DNA of 64,000 nucleotides. Origin: Monosporascus cannonballus (Eukaryota; Ascomycota; Sordariomycetes; Xylariales). The DNA is taken from positions 186,001 through 250,000 of the forward strand of contig QJNS01000063.1 of NCBI GenBank assembly GCA_004154925.1. The letters are read 5' to 3'. Each line of letters starts with the position of its first letter. The stretch's first letter is position 1. The notes under the pieces are model-generated. The model had not been told where the DNA came from and searched no databases. It was given only the letters and a program-made list of their open reading frames with translations. The position numbers and the translations under genes are program-made. This document shows, piece after piece, positions 37,445 to 48,589 of the stretch.

Positions 37445-37627
37445 CTGGTATTTATATCGCGAAAACGATAAAAGCGGGTATGCGGCATAATTTAATCGGG
37501 TTAATAATATCCCGTACGATAATATTATTACTTTCGTACTGGAATTGGCGTTATGTATTTTTTATACGGCATCCTGCCATTTAGCTATTGGCGCGGCCTT
37601 ATTTCGACTATATTGCGCGTATGCCAT
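37445..37627 (-). pseudogene. F2 orf-a
   Basis: On the minus strand it reads MAYAQYSRNKAAPIAKWQDA, a RIP stop, KIHNANSSTKVIILSYGILL and so on to SFSRYKYQ. It matches F1 23261-23443 codon for codon. The frame continues a little beyond the F1 stop. Function unknown. Confidence 0.55.
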
Positions 37628-37759
37628 ATTAACGCTATGATATTCTGCGACATTTAGTACGCTATCAGTGAATTAAGGTTTAAATCCGGAAAAAGTATTT
37701 ATATTTTTCTTTTTTCTTTTTATATAATTAGGGATAACCGCTTTAGAACAAAAGATTAT

Positions 37760-37908
37760 TATTACGGCATTAGTAAAGCGGCTTATTTAAGCAGCCGTTT
37801 CGCTATATATATATAAGCGTTACGCGTTTACTAAATAGCTTTTTTTTTCTTTTTCATACAATAACAAAATATCTTCCAGAAACCCAAAAGACGTACAGCG
37901 TCGTAACA
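37760..37908 (-). repeat. F2 5' LTR-like repeat (149 bp)
   Basis: In plus orientation it starts tattacggcattagtaaagc and ends agcgtcgtaaca. It carries the common hairpin with one arm altered (aagcagccg), and a tatatatata run. Confidence 0.85.
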
Positions 37909-37913
37909 ATCTG

Positions 37914-38800
37914 TAATTAATTCGTATAAAGAATGTAAAAAGTTAAAAAAATTTAACCTTCAATAAAAGTTATAATTAGTAATTATTTTTCGAACAGTTT
38001 TTAACGATTTTATTTAAACCGATATAATTAACATCGAACTTTTTAATAAGTCGTTTTATTTAAATATTCTTTATAACGAAGTAAATTATTTTATGTTTTT
38101 TAAAAACTAATTCTTTTAATTATTTTAATTATAAATTCTATGTATTTTTTTTCGTACAAACTTTACCTTTATTTTTTTTCTCTGGTATAACTATTTTAGT
38201 TATTTTGATATATAGATAAATTTAGCGTTAAATAGACCGTCGCCGCATATTTCTTTGTAAATTTTTGAAAAAAAGCTAATGTCAACCTTCGCAGATAATA
38301 TGTTAATACTTTCGTAATAACTGGTATTATAACTTAGCTAAGTAATAAGTAATTTTTTAACCAATTTATTTTATTCGTTATTAAGGTAATACCGTAAATA
38401 AGCATTTAGGGTTTGGTTTATTTGTTCAATTTATCCATCCGTTTAAGGCTTAAATACGTGAAATAATTTGTAAATTAAATCGATATATTGTTTACATTTT
38501 GCGAAAACTTAAATATAAATATTAATTCATTATTTAAAATAATAGTTTTTAATAATTCGTATGTGTTCAGAATGTATTTGACCAAAATATATGTTATTTG
38601 TTCGGTATTTATCTCTTCGTAATATGATAAAAAATAAAGAAATTTCGTAAATCGATGGACGATTACCAAAATGCTATCGTATTATATTTTAGTAATGCAA
38701 TTTTTTCATATTGAAAATTTAATAATATAACCGAATGTAACTAAATATTATAATGCTTTTACGATCAATAGTAGCTGTAATTTTCCGTAAAGTTTATATT
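37914..38800 (-). mobile_element. G1 chromovirus, fragment 2 (integrase)
   Basis: This continues G1 after F2 and aligns with B2 9755-10640. It ends with atatt (38796-38800), the left TSD of C1. The integrase core lies at 38475-38669, listed separately. Confidence 0.8.
38475..38669 (-). pseudogene. G1 integrase core fragment (open 64 codons)
   Basis: The uninterrupted minus-strand frame reads VIVHRFTKFLYFLSYYEEIN, then EQITYILVKYILNTYELLKT and IILNNELIFIFKF. This matches the chromoviral integrase core (V-x-V-D-R-F-(S/T)-K ... G-L-P-x-x-I-x-S-D-R-x-x-x-F-x-S-x-F-W) with D-to-H and D-to-N changes at catalytic or adjacent positions. It strand-transferred the cDNA into the genome when alive. Confidence 0.8.
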
Positions 38801-39171
38801 TGTTATAACTTAGCAGGCTGCGACCTCGGAAAACGGTCGCAACAGGAAGATAACTAAGCTATGTGGGTCGAGTTACGTGATGGCTCGACAGGATCGATCG
38901 TAAAGTCCATAAAGCCGGGCTCGAAAGGATCGACCGTAAAGCTTATAAAGCCGGGTTGGATAGGATCGAAAAAATTAAAATATATACATTTATAGTTTCT
39001 ATAATTTAAATAGCTTTAATTTGTAATACGATATCGTTATTTAAGGTACTTTTGGAAATATGAAATGTAATATGATTATTATATTTATTATTTAGTTTTT
39101 AACGATATTCTCGTTAATATAAATCTGTATAATTAAAATTTAATAATTAATTAAACTTTTTAACCGTTATA
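38801..39171 (+). repeat. C1 5' LTR (371 bp)
   Basis: It starts tgttataacttagcagg and ends accgttata. It is 36 bp longer than the 3' LTR because of an internal tandem duplication at 38891-38962. Confidence 0.92.
38891..38962 (+). repeat. 36-bp tandem duplication in the C1 5' LTR
   Basis: Unit 1 (38891-38926) and unit 2 (38927-38962) both begin ggatcga(t/c)cgtaaag and contain ataaagccggg. The 3' LTR has one unit. Either one copy was lost from the 3' LTR or the 5' copy duplicated after insertion. Confidence 0.9.
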
Positions 39172-39291
39172 CCTTATAAGTTTTTATTTAATAATACCGT
39201 TAAATTTGAAGTAATATCGATAAACGTTATTTTTTTTAGCAAATAACCCGAATAGCGTATTTACTAAGTTTTTAATTACCCAGATATTAAA

Positions 39292-41260
39292 ATGGAATCT
39301 GAAAAGGACAAGGAAAAGCTTCACTTTTTTCGCGAAAATGTGTTCAGATATCTGGATACCACAAACGAACGCATTTTTTAATTTGAAAAAGATAATAATG
39401 ATCATATAACGTTTTTTTTAAGCTACTTATAAAAAACTTAAAAAGAAAAAAAAGTTTTTGAAACCGTAAAACCCTTTTAAATAAGCTAAATTATTTAGAT
39501 AAATTTTGTTAAAAAATTAAAAAAGGTTTTTAAATTTTCTAAACCAGAAACTTTGGACCAAATGTTAATTAAGTTATAATTCCTTTTAATTTAATGCCGA
39601 ACATATTTCGCGTAATTTTTTGTTTCATTTATTACGTTTATTATAGAAATAAGATTTGTGAGTAAAATATTTACCGGAAATACAGTCATTTAATTTAAGT
39701 CCGTTATAAGAAAATACACTCTTTCATTAATCGAAAAACGAAACCTAAAAATAATATAAATATATAATAATTACGAATAATTTAAATATATATTAACAAA
39801 GATTTCCAGAATTATAAACGAAAAAATAAAACCCGACATGCAAATATAATAATTACGATAAAAATGATCAAGACCTAATTACGGCAATACGTTAATTTAG
39901 GTAACTATGAAGTTAAATTAAAGATAAAATGTATTAAGAATTAAAATTTCCGGTAATTTAAAAAGAAATATAGAAAAAACTTTTGAAATTTCACCAGTTT
40001 AATTATTTATTAGATTATATTACGATAGCGGTTAAAATTAATAATCGATAATACGTATGGCGTATAAAATGTATTAAAAGAAAAAGTGATAGTAAATTTT
40101 GATATATAACTAATATTAATATTTTTTACAGTATAAAACCAGGATTTATAAAACTAAAAATTACGTATAAGAAAACTGGAATTAAATTAAATATTATAAT
40201 TATAAGAAAATAGGACATAAAATATCGAAATGCAAAGTATATAACAACTCCGTTAAAACAATTAAATATTAATACTTAAAGAATAATCCAGAAAAAATTA
40301 AAAAAAGAAAAATAAATCCGTTAACATAAACCAGCCTAAATATATATTAGATTCTATATACCAAAAAGTTTAAGAAAAGTTATTACAATAAGAAATTTAA
40401 CTGAAAAAGTGAAACGCATGAAAATTAATTTAATAAATTTCGCCAATATAATAAAAAACATTATAACGATAAATACGCAAATATTAGAATTAAATAAAAA
40501 AGATCTTTTCCAGCACCCTTAATCGATACGGCAAAATATATACCATATATTGTCGACGATAAAAATATCCCGATTACGAAAAAAGGAAATAATATATATA
40601 CGAACAAATTATTCGTATATATTATAAAGGATTCGATTTTCCAAACCGTATCGGAAATAATAAAAACGATAAAGAGTAATATCGACAATTTCGATCTATA
40701 ACTCCAAAACATATTTAGTAATTAGCCGAAACAAAAAGCTGGCCCGAAAAAAAATAATACCCGCAGGAAAATCTTTTTTGTTATGATAGATAATATAATT
40801 ATTAAACGGAAAAGAAAATAATCCAGCTGTTAATAAAAAAAATATTAATCAAAATTTGTTACGGTTTTTTTTATTAAATGTTTAATATAACTCTTTACGA
40901 AAAAAGGTTATTAAAGAAAAAATATGTGAATATATAAAAACTCTTTAAAGGAATAATTAAAATAATATACAATAAAATGTACTCGTAAATATGAAAAAAT
41001 AAATTACTTAATAAGAAAAAAAATACAATAAAATTAAAAATAATAAATATAATTTAAAGGTATAAGATGCCGATAATAACGACGAATATAGTAACTTAAC
41101 GCGTTAAACGAAAAAATATAAATAAAATTCGATAAATTCAAATAAAAATTAAAAGAAATAGGTTGTTTATAAAAAAGCCGCAAGATAACGAAACTCAGAA
41201 ATATCAAAAAAAGCTTTTAAAAGAGGTTTTAAACGTAACGATAAAAGCCATTAATAATCT
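39292..41260 (+). pseudogene. C1 Gag remnant with preserved start
   Basis: The ATG at 39292, 121 bp after the LTR, opens MESEKDKEKLHFFRENVFRY and continues LDTTNERIF before the first RIP stop. This start decides where Gag begins in the sibling elements. A degraded knuckle follows near 40190-40240. Minus-strand open frames at 39184-39405 and 40461-40712 are shadows. Confidence 0.75.
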
Positions 41261-41630
41261 TCTTACCTTGGATATACGAATCGGAACCTATTGGTATATC
41301 GTAGTAATAAATTACGGAACTTTAGAGAGGAATTGTATTATATTAAATATAATGAATAAATTTAAATTGTGGTAAAAATACAAATTAAAACTTTATATAA
41401 TAATAAATGATTAAAATCATAAAATGACTTACGATAACGAGAATATTATACGCGAAATTAATTACTTCGAGATTTTTATTTAGAAATGATATTAAATAAT
41501 AGATTTTGATATCGTGTTATATATAAACTATAACATAATCTTAAAATTATTATAAATACGCTAGTACTAAGTTGTAATTAACGAAAAAACTGGCCAGGTA
41601 AAATTCGCTCTATTCCTTATTAACAAACGA
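41163..41630 (+). pseudogene. C1 Gag-Pol junction and protease-like fragment
   Basis: The frame is open from 41163 to 41375. It reads KKLLKEVLNVTIKAINNLL, then VVINYGTLERNCII and NIMNKFKLW. This aligns with the B1 and B2 protease regions and is genuine sense coding sequence. The rest of the protease continues with stops to about 41620. Confidence 0.7.
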
Positions 41631-41899
41631 AAAAAATTAAGACTTTAATATTCGATTAATAATAACGATAAATATAAGTGTCAGGATAAAACAAATACTT
41701 TATTACCCAAAAAGTTAAAATACAAAACAAAACGGGCATCAAAAAAAATACGACGTATTATTATTATTATTAATGCGAAACTAAAGTAATTAAATAACGA
41801 TTTAAATAATAATAATAATAACCATAAAAATTAAACAGTTTAATTAATATATTATTATAAAATTATAAAGATAAGTAACCTTTTAAAAAGGAATTCGAT

Positions 41900-43210
41900 A
41901 TAAAATTATTAAAATATAACGAATAAAATTATAAAATAACCTTTAAAAAGATTTTCGACGAAGTTTTACCTTATTTACAACCTTAACAGAAACGAATTAT
42001 ATACTTTTAAAAAATAGCTGGAAAATCGGTTACAAAAAAAATAAATTTAACTTTCGAAATTACTAACATGATATCATATGTTTGTCATACCGAAAAAGAA
42101 AGAAAAATTACGACTTATTATGAATTATCGGTAACTAAAAATATCATTATTAAAAATTAAAAAATATTACTATTAATCATAAAAATAAAAAACCGATTTT
42201 ACGACGCTAAATAATTTATAATATTTAATTTTTATAATAAATATAACTTGATTAAAATTAAAAAAATAAACTAATAACAAATAACTTTTAAAACATAATA
42301 CAAATAATTTAAGTGTTTAATTGCTTTAATAAGATGTACGAATATACCAGTAATTTTTTAACGAATAGTAAATTATATATTACGCGAAAACTTCGATATT
42401 TTCGTCGTATGCTATCTCGACGATATTCTTATTATTTAGGAAATAAAACCAATATACGCAGAATACATTTATAAAACCTTTCAAACTTTATAAAATATAA
42501 AGTTATTTATTAATGCAAAAAAATTAATTATATAAACAAAAAGTGAAATGTCTAAAACATATTATTACCTAGGGATATATCAGAATAAATTCCAAAAAAT
42601 CGCTATAATTACAAAATAACAAACATTAAAAACAGTTAAAAAGATATAAGCATTTTTTGGATTCGCCACTTATTATAAGAAATTTATTCGAAATTTTACT
42701 AAAATAATTATACCCTTGACGAACCGTTTGAAAAAAAGATTTAAATAAATATTAAATACGAATAAGGTTTTTCAGAATATTAAAAATAAGATTATTAATA
42801 AATTAATACAAATTAGGTACGATTTAAACCGTTTTATTAAATTAAAAAGAGATATTTTAGATTACGCGTTAAGCGTAATAATTAAATAACAAATGGTTGA
42901 GGCAAATTATACCTTATTATATTTTGTTCGTATAAATTAAGAGGAACCGAATTTAATTACCGCATATTAAATAAAAAATTTGTAATAATTATTATAATAT
43001 TTCGAAAGTTTAAATATTTTTTAAAAAAAGGTTGGTATTAAGTTAAAGTTTATACAGATTATTAAAATTTTACCCGATTTATTACAACTAAAAAAATTAT
43101 AAAACCGTAATTTCGTTACTTAAAAAAATTGGCAAATTTCGACATCGTTATAATTTATAGGAAAAGCTTAGAAAATAACAAAGCAAACATCTGAAGTAAA
43201 TAATCAAATT
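41900..43210 (+). pseudogene. C1 reverse transcriptase and RNase H remnant
   Basis: The first RT block at about 42078-42130 reads F-V-I-P-K-K-K-E-K-L-R-L-I-M-N-Y-R. The catalytic box at 42394-42436 is D-I-F-V-V-C-Y-L-D-D-I-L-I-I, intact. RNase H is at about 42830-43190. Stops inactivate it. Confidence 0.88.
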
Positions 43211-43229
43211 TCAAAAAGATTAGTTAAAA

Positions 43230-44620
43230 TTAATTATATAAATTTTGATATAATTATAAAAAGATATTTACGTTTATGATAAATTGCAATAATTAATGTA
43301 GTACCTTTCGATATATATAAGAAAAGCTAGAAATATAACGATAATTTTCCAGAGAGTTAAACAATATATAAAATATAAATTTTAGAAAAATATCTAAAAG
43401 ATTTAATACAAAATATATACAAATATTAATTATACGGATGTCTAAAAATCCATGAATTCCTGAAATGGTTTTAATCTATATATTCCTTATTAAAATTTAA
43501 ATTAATAATATAAAAAATTATACGGCAATAATATATTGGCGTTAAAATGGAAATACGACGATATAACCTATACGAAAAATTATAATTATTATTAGTCGCA
43601 AAACAACTATAATATTTAGTTATATTCGACCTTATTGTTAAACTTTGTATATCAAAAAATCGAATTACAAAAATATATTTCGATAACATTTTCGTAACCG
43701 TCGACCGATTTACGAAATTTCCTAATTTTTTATCACGTTAGAAAGATATAAAAACCGAATAAATAAGATATATTTTTTAAAATATATTTTTAAAATATGC
43801 GAATTATTAATAGAAATCATTTTAAATAATGCATCGATATTTGCATTTAAATTATGGCAAATTCTTATGGCATCAATCGGCCTAAATCACAAATTATCTA
43901 ACGTATTTAGACCTTCAATCAATGAATAAACGCAACGAATAAATTAAACCTTAAAAACTTACATACGATATTATATTAATTACGTATAAAATAATTAAAT
44001 TAAAAAGTTATTCATCGTATCTAATTTATAATACCAATAATTACGAAGGTATTAAAATAATATTAACGAATACGAATTTTGGTTGTATTTCAAAAGTTTA
44101 TAATAAAATACGTAACGACGGTTTATTTAATACCAATGTAATTTTTATATCAAAATAATTACGGTAATTATATTAAAAAAATAAAAACGGAATTAAACTT
44201 CGTACGAAACGAAATGAATAAATATTATAACTAAAAGAAAGTTTAAAAAAATTAATTTACGAAAAAGGAAAAATAAATTGGCTCGTTACAAAAAATATTT
44301 AAATAAAACGGCTTAATAAAAAACTTGATTTTAAATATATCGGCTTATATAAAATTATAAAAGAAAATCTCAGAAAATAATTATAAATTAGAAATTTTAT
44401 TAAAGGTTAAATTTTATTTACTTTTTTACGTTTCTTTATTCGAATCAGCAGTAAGTATAATTAAGGTATATATGGTAGAAAACGATATAAAAATAAAAAA
44501 CGAACGAATACACGAAATAAGAAAAGTCCTTAATATATAAAAATAAAATACATTTACCTAGTACTTAATTAAATAGAAAAAATATCCGAATTCCGAAAAT
44601 ACTTGAGAACCTGCCAAAAT
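43230..44620 (+). pseudogene. C1 integrase and chromodomain remnant
   Basis: This aligns with the A1 and B1 integrases. The core region includes the reading V-T-V-D-R-F-T-K-F-P-N near 43697-43730, with the catalytic Asp retained. The chromodomain at about 44500-44615 reads I-H-E-I-R-K-V-L-N-I ... Y-L-I-K, a stop, K-K-Y-P-N-S-E-N-T. The minus-strand open frame at 43471-43689 is a shadow. Confidence 0.82.
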
Positions 44621-44639
44621 TCTTATCAACGTTTAACGT

Positions 44640-45260
44640 TTATTAAAAAGCTTTTATTAATAATGCCGAAATTAACAGGGTTAAAATTTTCCTATTCGGT
44701 AAACGACTAATTAATAGAATTAAAGTTAGACTAGTCGAAAGAAGTTACGGCCTTTATCTTCATAACTTAGGAGGCCTTTAATTCGGCCTCTTTTTCTTAA
44801 CATTCCAGCTTATCTAATTTTTCCAGAAACCGAAACTTACGAAATAATATACGTATTATACTGTTAGCCTATAATTTTTTATTTCCGAAAACAGCGAATC
44901 TTGGCTTATGTTTATTCCGTTTTCTTTTTAAACATCCTAAATTCCGTTTTAACTTCAAGGCAATTAAAAATAAGGTTTTTGAAATTAAAAACTAAAAAGG
45001 CCGTTAACGTTAGAAAGGTCTTAATACCGCGTTATATACTCTTTATACCGGAAGGAATCCGATAAAAAAATACGATAAAATAATAATTTGTAACGAACAT
45101 AATAGAAACATATTAAAATATCTACAGTTCGAAATTTAATTAATTTAAGCAAATTATTTCATTGTTTCGTTTTTTTATTAATCGATTATTTAATACGATC
45201 TAATATAATAGCAAAAGAAGGACTCATAAAAAAACAAATTTTCGTGGCGAAAACTATAAA
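44640..45260 (-). pseudogene. Antisense region of C1, degraded
   Basis: On the minus strand, stretches read FRFLEKLDKLEC and EKEAELKAS with RIP stops, in the place occupied by the antisense gene in A1, B1 and B2. Upstream, Tyr-rich sequence (Y-V-R-Y ... R-Y-K-E-Y-I-T-R) may be the former cysteine cluster, but the spacing does not fit exactly and frameshifts are needed. It is probably a homologue that has diverged or decayed. Confidence 0.35.
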
Positions 45261-45272
45261 AAGAAAGGATTA

Positions 45273-45607
45273 TATTAAAACTTAATAAAATGCGACCTCG
45301 GAAAACGGTTGTAATAAGAAAATAATTAAGCTATGTAAATCGACTTACGTAATAGCTCGATAGGATCGATAGTAAAGCCCATAAAGCCGGGTTCGATAAG
45401 ATCGGAAGAATCGAAATATATACGCTTATTATTTCCATAGTTTAAATAGTTTTATTTTGTAAATCGATATCGTTACTTGAGGTATTTTTTGAATTACGAG
45501 ACGTAATACGATTATTGTATTTATTGCTTAGATTCTCACGATATTTCTGCCAATATAAACCCGTACGACTAAGGTTTAATAGTTGGTTAAACGCCTTAGC
45601 CGTCATA
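45273..45607 (+). repeat. C1 3' LTR (335 bp)
   Basis: It starts tattaaaacttaataaaa and ends gccgtcata, followed by the atatt TSD. It has a single copy of the 36-bp unit. Confidence 0.92.
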
Positions 45608-45612
45608 ATATT

Positions 45613-47215
45613 ATCGTACTTTTTTGATATAAATATCTCATTATTATGTAATCTTCTATATTGTTAATTTTATTTCAACAAATTATTAAGTTCGTTATAA
45701 TTTTTTAATGCTTTTAAAAATCTCTAAATTGTTATATAACTAAAGTTCATATATTTTTCTTATCAAATGTAGCTGATATTTTTCTACGATATATATTTTG
45801 TTTTTTTTTTGTGGTTTTCTACAAAACCGTTATTATATTACTACACCTTCTGAGATATATTAATAGGTATTGCCCGAATTAGTGTAATCTATCCTGGGCG
45901 TAAGTATCTTTTTATACTAATATTAAAAATTATATATCTAGTTTTAACTAATTGTTCTTCGAGATCAGGTCAGCTGCCTAGGATATAGGCTTTGCCGTTT
46001 TCTGAACCCTTTTTATAGACGATCATGAAATTAAAGTTCGCCAATTCTTTTACGTATCTCAGTTATCGTTTTGTAAGCTCCCTCGTTATAATAAAACGGG
46101 TAAAATTCTAACAATTCGTATAAATTTTGACCTAGTACAGACTTCCGTTTAGAAAATACTTGAAATCTCGAAGAGCTATAATAACAGCCATAAATTCCTT
46201 ATCTGGGATGTCGTAGTTAAACGCAGATTTTTCTAATTTTTATCAAAAGAATATAATAAGGTATAATTTGACTGAATTATTTCGTTATCCGATTAATACC
46301 TTTCAAGTGTAATTCGAACTATCGGTTTTTAATTTAACGAGGCGAATTAATTCGTATAAGGTTAATATAAGCTCGTTAATTATTGCATTTTTGATTTTTT
46401 GAAACGTTCTTTCGGTTTCGTGCGTTTCTTTAAACCTTTTTCTCGTTTTTTATAAAGTTCGTTAAGGTTATAATTATCCTGTTAAAATTTCGAATAGAAT
46501 TTCTATAATGGTTAGCGAATTTAAGGAATGCCTGTGCCTTTTTAATTATCGTTAGTATTTATTATTTTGTGATTACGACGATTTTCTTTGGATTTATCCT
46601 ACTATGTCCTGTGGTAAAAATATGTTGCAGATATTTTATTTCTTATACGTAATATTAACTTTTTTGCGTATTAGCCAACAACCTTACGCTTCATGAAGTT
46701 CGAAAAACTTTATAAACCTATTCTATATATGTTTTTTCGTTTTTTCGAAAATATAAAAATGTCGTCAAGATAATATACGATAAAAATTTCGAGGTATTTA
46801 CAGAGTATATAATTATTATCTGTTGGAACATCGCTGGTACGTTCGTAAGTTCCATTAGTATAACCAAATACTTAAATAATCCGTATTTTGTTTTAAAAGT
46901 TGTTTTCTATTAGTATTCTTCCTTAATTCTAATAACGTTATATATATTTTTAAAATCAAGTGCTATTAATAATATAGCTTCATAAAGTCAATTTTATATT
47001 TCGGTAATTAAAGGTAATAATATTTGCTTTTTAATAATCACGTCGTTAAATTATCGAAAATTAATTACAAGTTAAAATTTTCTTTTTTAAGGGCGAAAAA
47101 TATACGATATTTCGTTAATAGCTTTAACGGTCGAATTTATTTATTTTATAACCGATTTCTTAGATATTGTCTTAAGCTTGTTGTAAAATATTTGTTTAAC
47201 CTTAAATAATTACGT
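45613..47215 (-). mobile_element. G1 chromovirus, fragment 3 (RNase H and RT)
   Basis: G1 resumes after C1 on the minus strand. RNase H aligns at about 45980-46400. The RT catalytic box at 46745-46800 reads C-K-Y-L-E-I-F-I-V-Y-Y-L-D-D-I-F-I-F-S-K-K, intact. The first RT block is near 47030-47110; the plus-strand open frame 47024-47209 there is a shadow. This fragment keeps more CpG and C than D1 next to it. Confidence 0.85.
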
Positions 47216-47537
47216 TTATTTAATTAAACAGGGTGCTAATGTTATTTTTAAAATGATTTACCATATATTTAAAAATTAGCTTATATTAATAAACCTTATG
47301 TTTTATTCATATTTAACAGCAATGTATTAAATTATTAAACGTATTTTTAAACTAATATATATAATATCTTATACCTGTTTTTACTTTGGATTGTGTTAAA
47401 AACACTACAAGTATACATATATCTAGGGTGATATATATTATTAAAAATCTTAATATTTACGAATATAAGCATTAATAATAAAATACTTATAACATACTGT
47501 TTATTGCGTTAAATTTATTGCTTACTTCTTAATATAC
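47216..47537. other. Degraded DNA between G1 and D1
   Basis: Similarity to the chromoviral RT/protease region fades here. It may be G1 upstream of RT or an unrelated old insertion. The last five bases, tatac (47533-47537), are the candidate left TSD of D1. Confidence 0.35.
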
Positions 47538-47927
47538 TGTAATAACTAAGCGATTTAACTAATTATTAAACCTAAATTGTTCGAGGTTATATTAATAGAA
47601 ATATCGTAAAAGTCTATGTAATAATATAATAAACTTATTACGTTTTCTAATATCAAGGGCGCTTTAGATAACTAATTATCATTGCAAGTTATTATTATCT
47701 GAACACTAGCAATAACGACCGTATATATTATTTTACTTAAAGATATTTTAAAAACTTAATCTTTTAAATCATTTCAGCTTTTTAATTCTTTTATATAACT
47801 TAACTGGCTTAAGGCACTAAAAGTTTTAAAAATCTTAATCCAGTTACGTGGTTTACCTTATATCGGATTTGGCTTTATTTTTGTCTCGACCGGTATTTAA
47901 GTCCATTAAGCTTATCGAGTTATCATA
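47538..47927 (-). repeat. D1 3' LTR (390 bp)
   Basis: In plus orientation it starts tgtaataactaagcg and ends cgagttatcata. It retains gaccggtatttaagtcc and other parts that match the un-RIPed fragment at 63454-63533. Confidence 0.88.
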
Positions 47928-48029
47928 CGATTTTTTTCTCTTTAAAAACTTTCGTTTCGAAACCCTTTTTAAATTCTTTTGTTTTTTATTTCGTTACGTT
48001 TAAATATATTTAAAAATTTCTTTCATACA

Positions 48030-48470
48030 CGCATTAACGTTTTTTATTTATCAATAAAAATTATTAGTTTAGGTTTTATTTTACTTTTTTTGGTTTTGTT
48101 ATAAAGAAGAAAAGTTGAATATAAGGTTTTTTACGATTGCCAAAAAAGAATATTCAATATATTTATTATGAATGCCCTTATAAGGTTTTCAGGCTGTCTA
48201 AAAATAAGCATAAAAGATTTCTAGATTAAAAAACTGTTTGGAATACGAAACAAAAATCGAAAAACGTTATATATTATTGCTAATAAATTAAATGGTTTTC
48301 AAAAATAACGGCAGATCTTTTGAAATTAAGATATGGAAATATATCGTTGTAATATTAAAAGTACCGAAATAATAAAGAATTTCGAATATTTTAAATCAAA
48401 ATCAAAAAAGAATATTATCAAAATAGTTATTTCGATTTTTATTATAATTTGCCTGAATTAAGTTAACCTT
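48030..48470 (+). pseudogene. Antisense gene of D1, frameshifted
   Basis: On the strand opposite D1 Pol, between its 3' LTR and chromodomain, the frames read F-C-Y-K-E-E-K, then V-E-Y-K-V and I-Q-Y-I-Y-Y-E-C-P-Y-K-V-F, then TLYIIANKLNGFQK and MEIYRCNIKSTEIIKNFEYF. These match the cysteine region and helical region of the B2 antisense gene at 9122-9430, with at least two frameshifts. This is a fourth clear copy of the antisense gene. Confidence 0.5.
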
Positions 48471-48589
48471 GTTATTAATGAATAATTAATTTTTCACTTA
48501 ATTACTTAGTAAAGTATTTCTGACATTATTAATAGAAGTGTTTTAATTGCCGTTAGATATTTATAAGATTTTTCGCATGTTCTTAAGGG

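Larger units (their letters stand above)
30505..37908 (-). mobile_element. F2: inverted copy of F1
   Basis: F2 is a 7,404-bp minus-strand element with terminal direct repeats at 37760-37908 and 30505-30650 and a TSD of attta (30500-30504) and atctg (37909-37913). In B2 the same site reads atttg, which supports the empty-site reconstruction. It interrupts G1 between its chromodomain and integrase parts. The interior aligns with F1 in reverse complement over its full length. Confidence 0.8.
38801..45607 (+). mobile_element. C1: Ty3/Gypsy chromovirus
   Basis: C1 is a 6,807-bp plus-strand element with LTRs at 38801-39171 and 45273-45607 and a perfect TSD, atatt, at 38796-38800 and 45608-45612. 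It inserted into the G1 integrase. Its LTR family is distinct from A and B but shares the inner end (cgtacgactaaggtttaat, agccgtcata). Confidence 0.94.

Noticed and set aside
39184..39405. Minus-strand open frame of 73 codons in C1
   Set aside because: It lies opposite the start of Gag (ATG at 39292) and is a shadow.
47024..47209. Plus-strand open frame of 61 codons
   Set aside because: It is opposite the first RT block of G1 and is a shadow of it.
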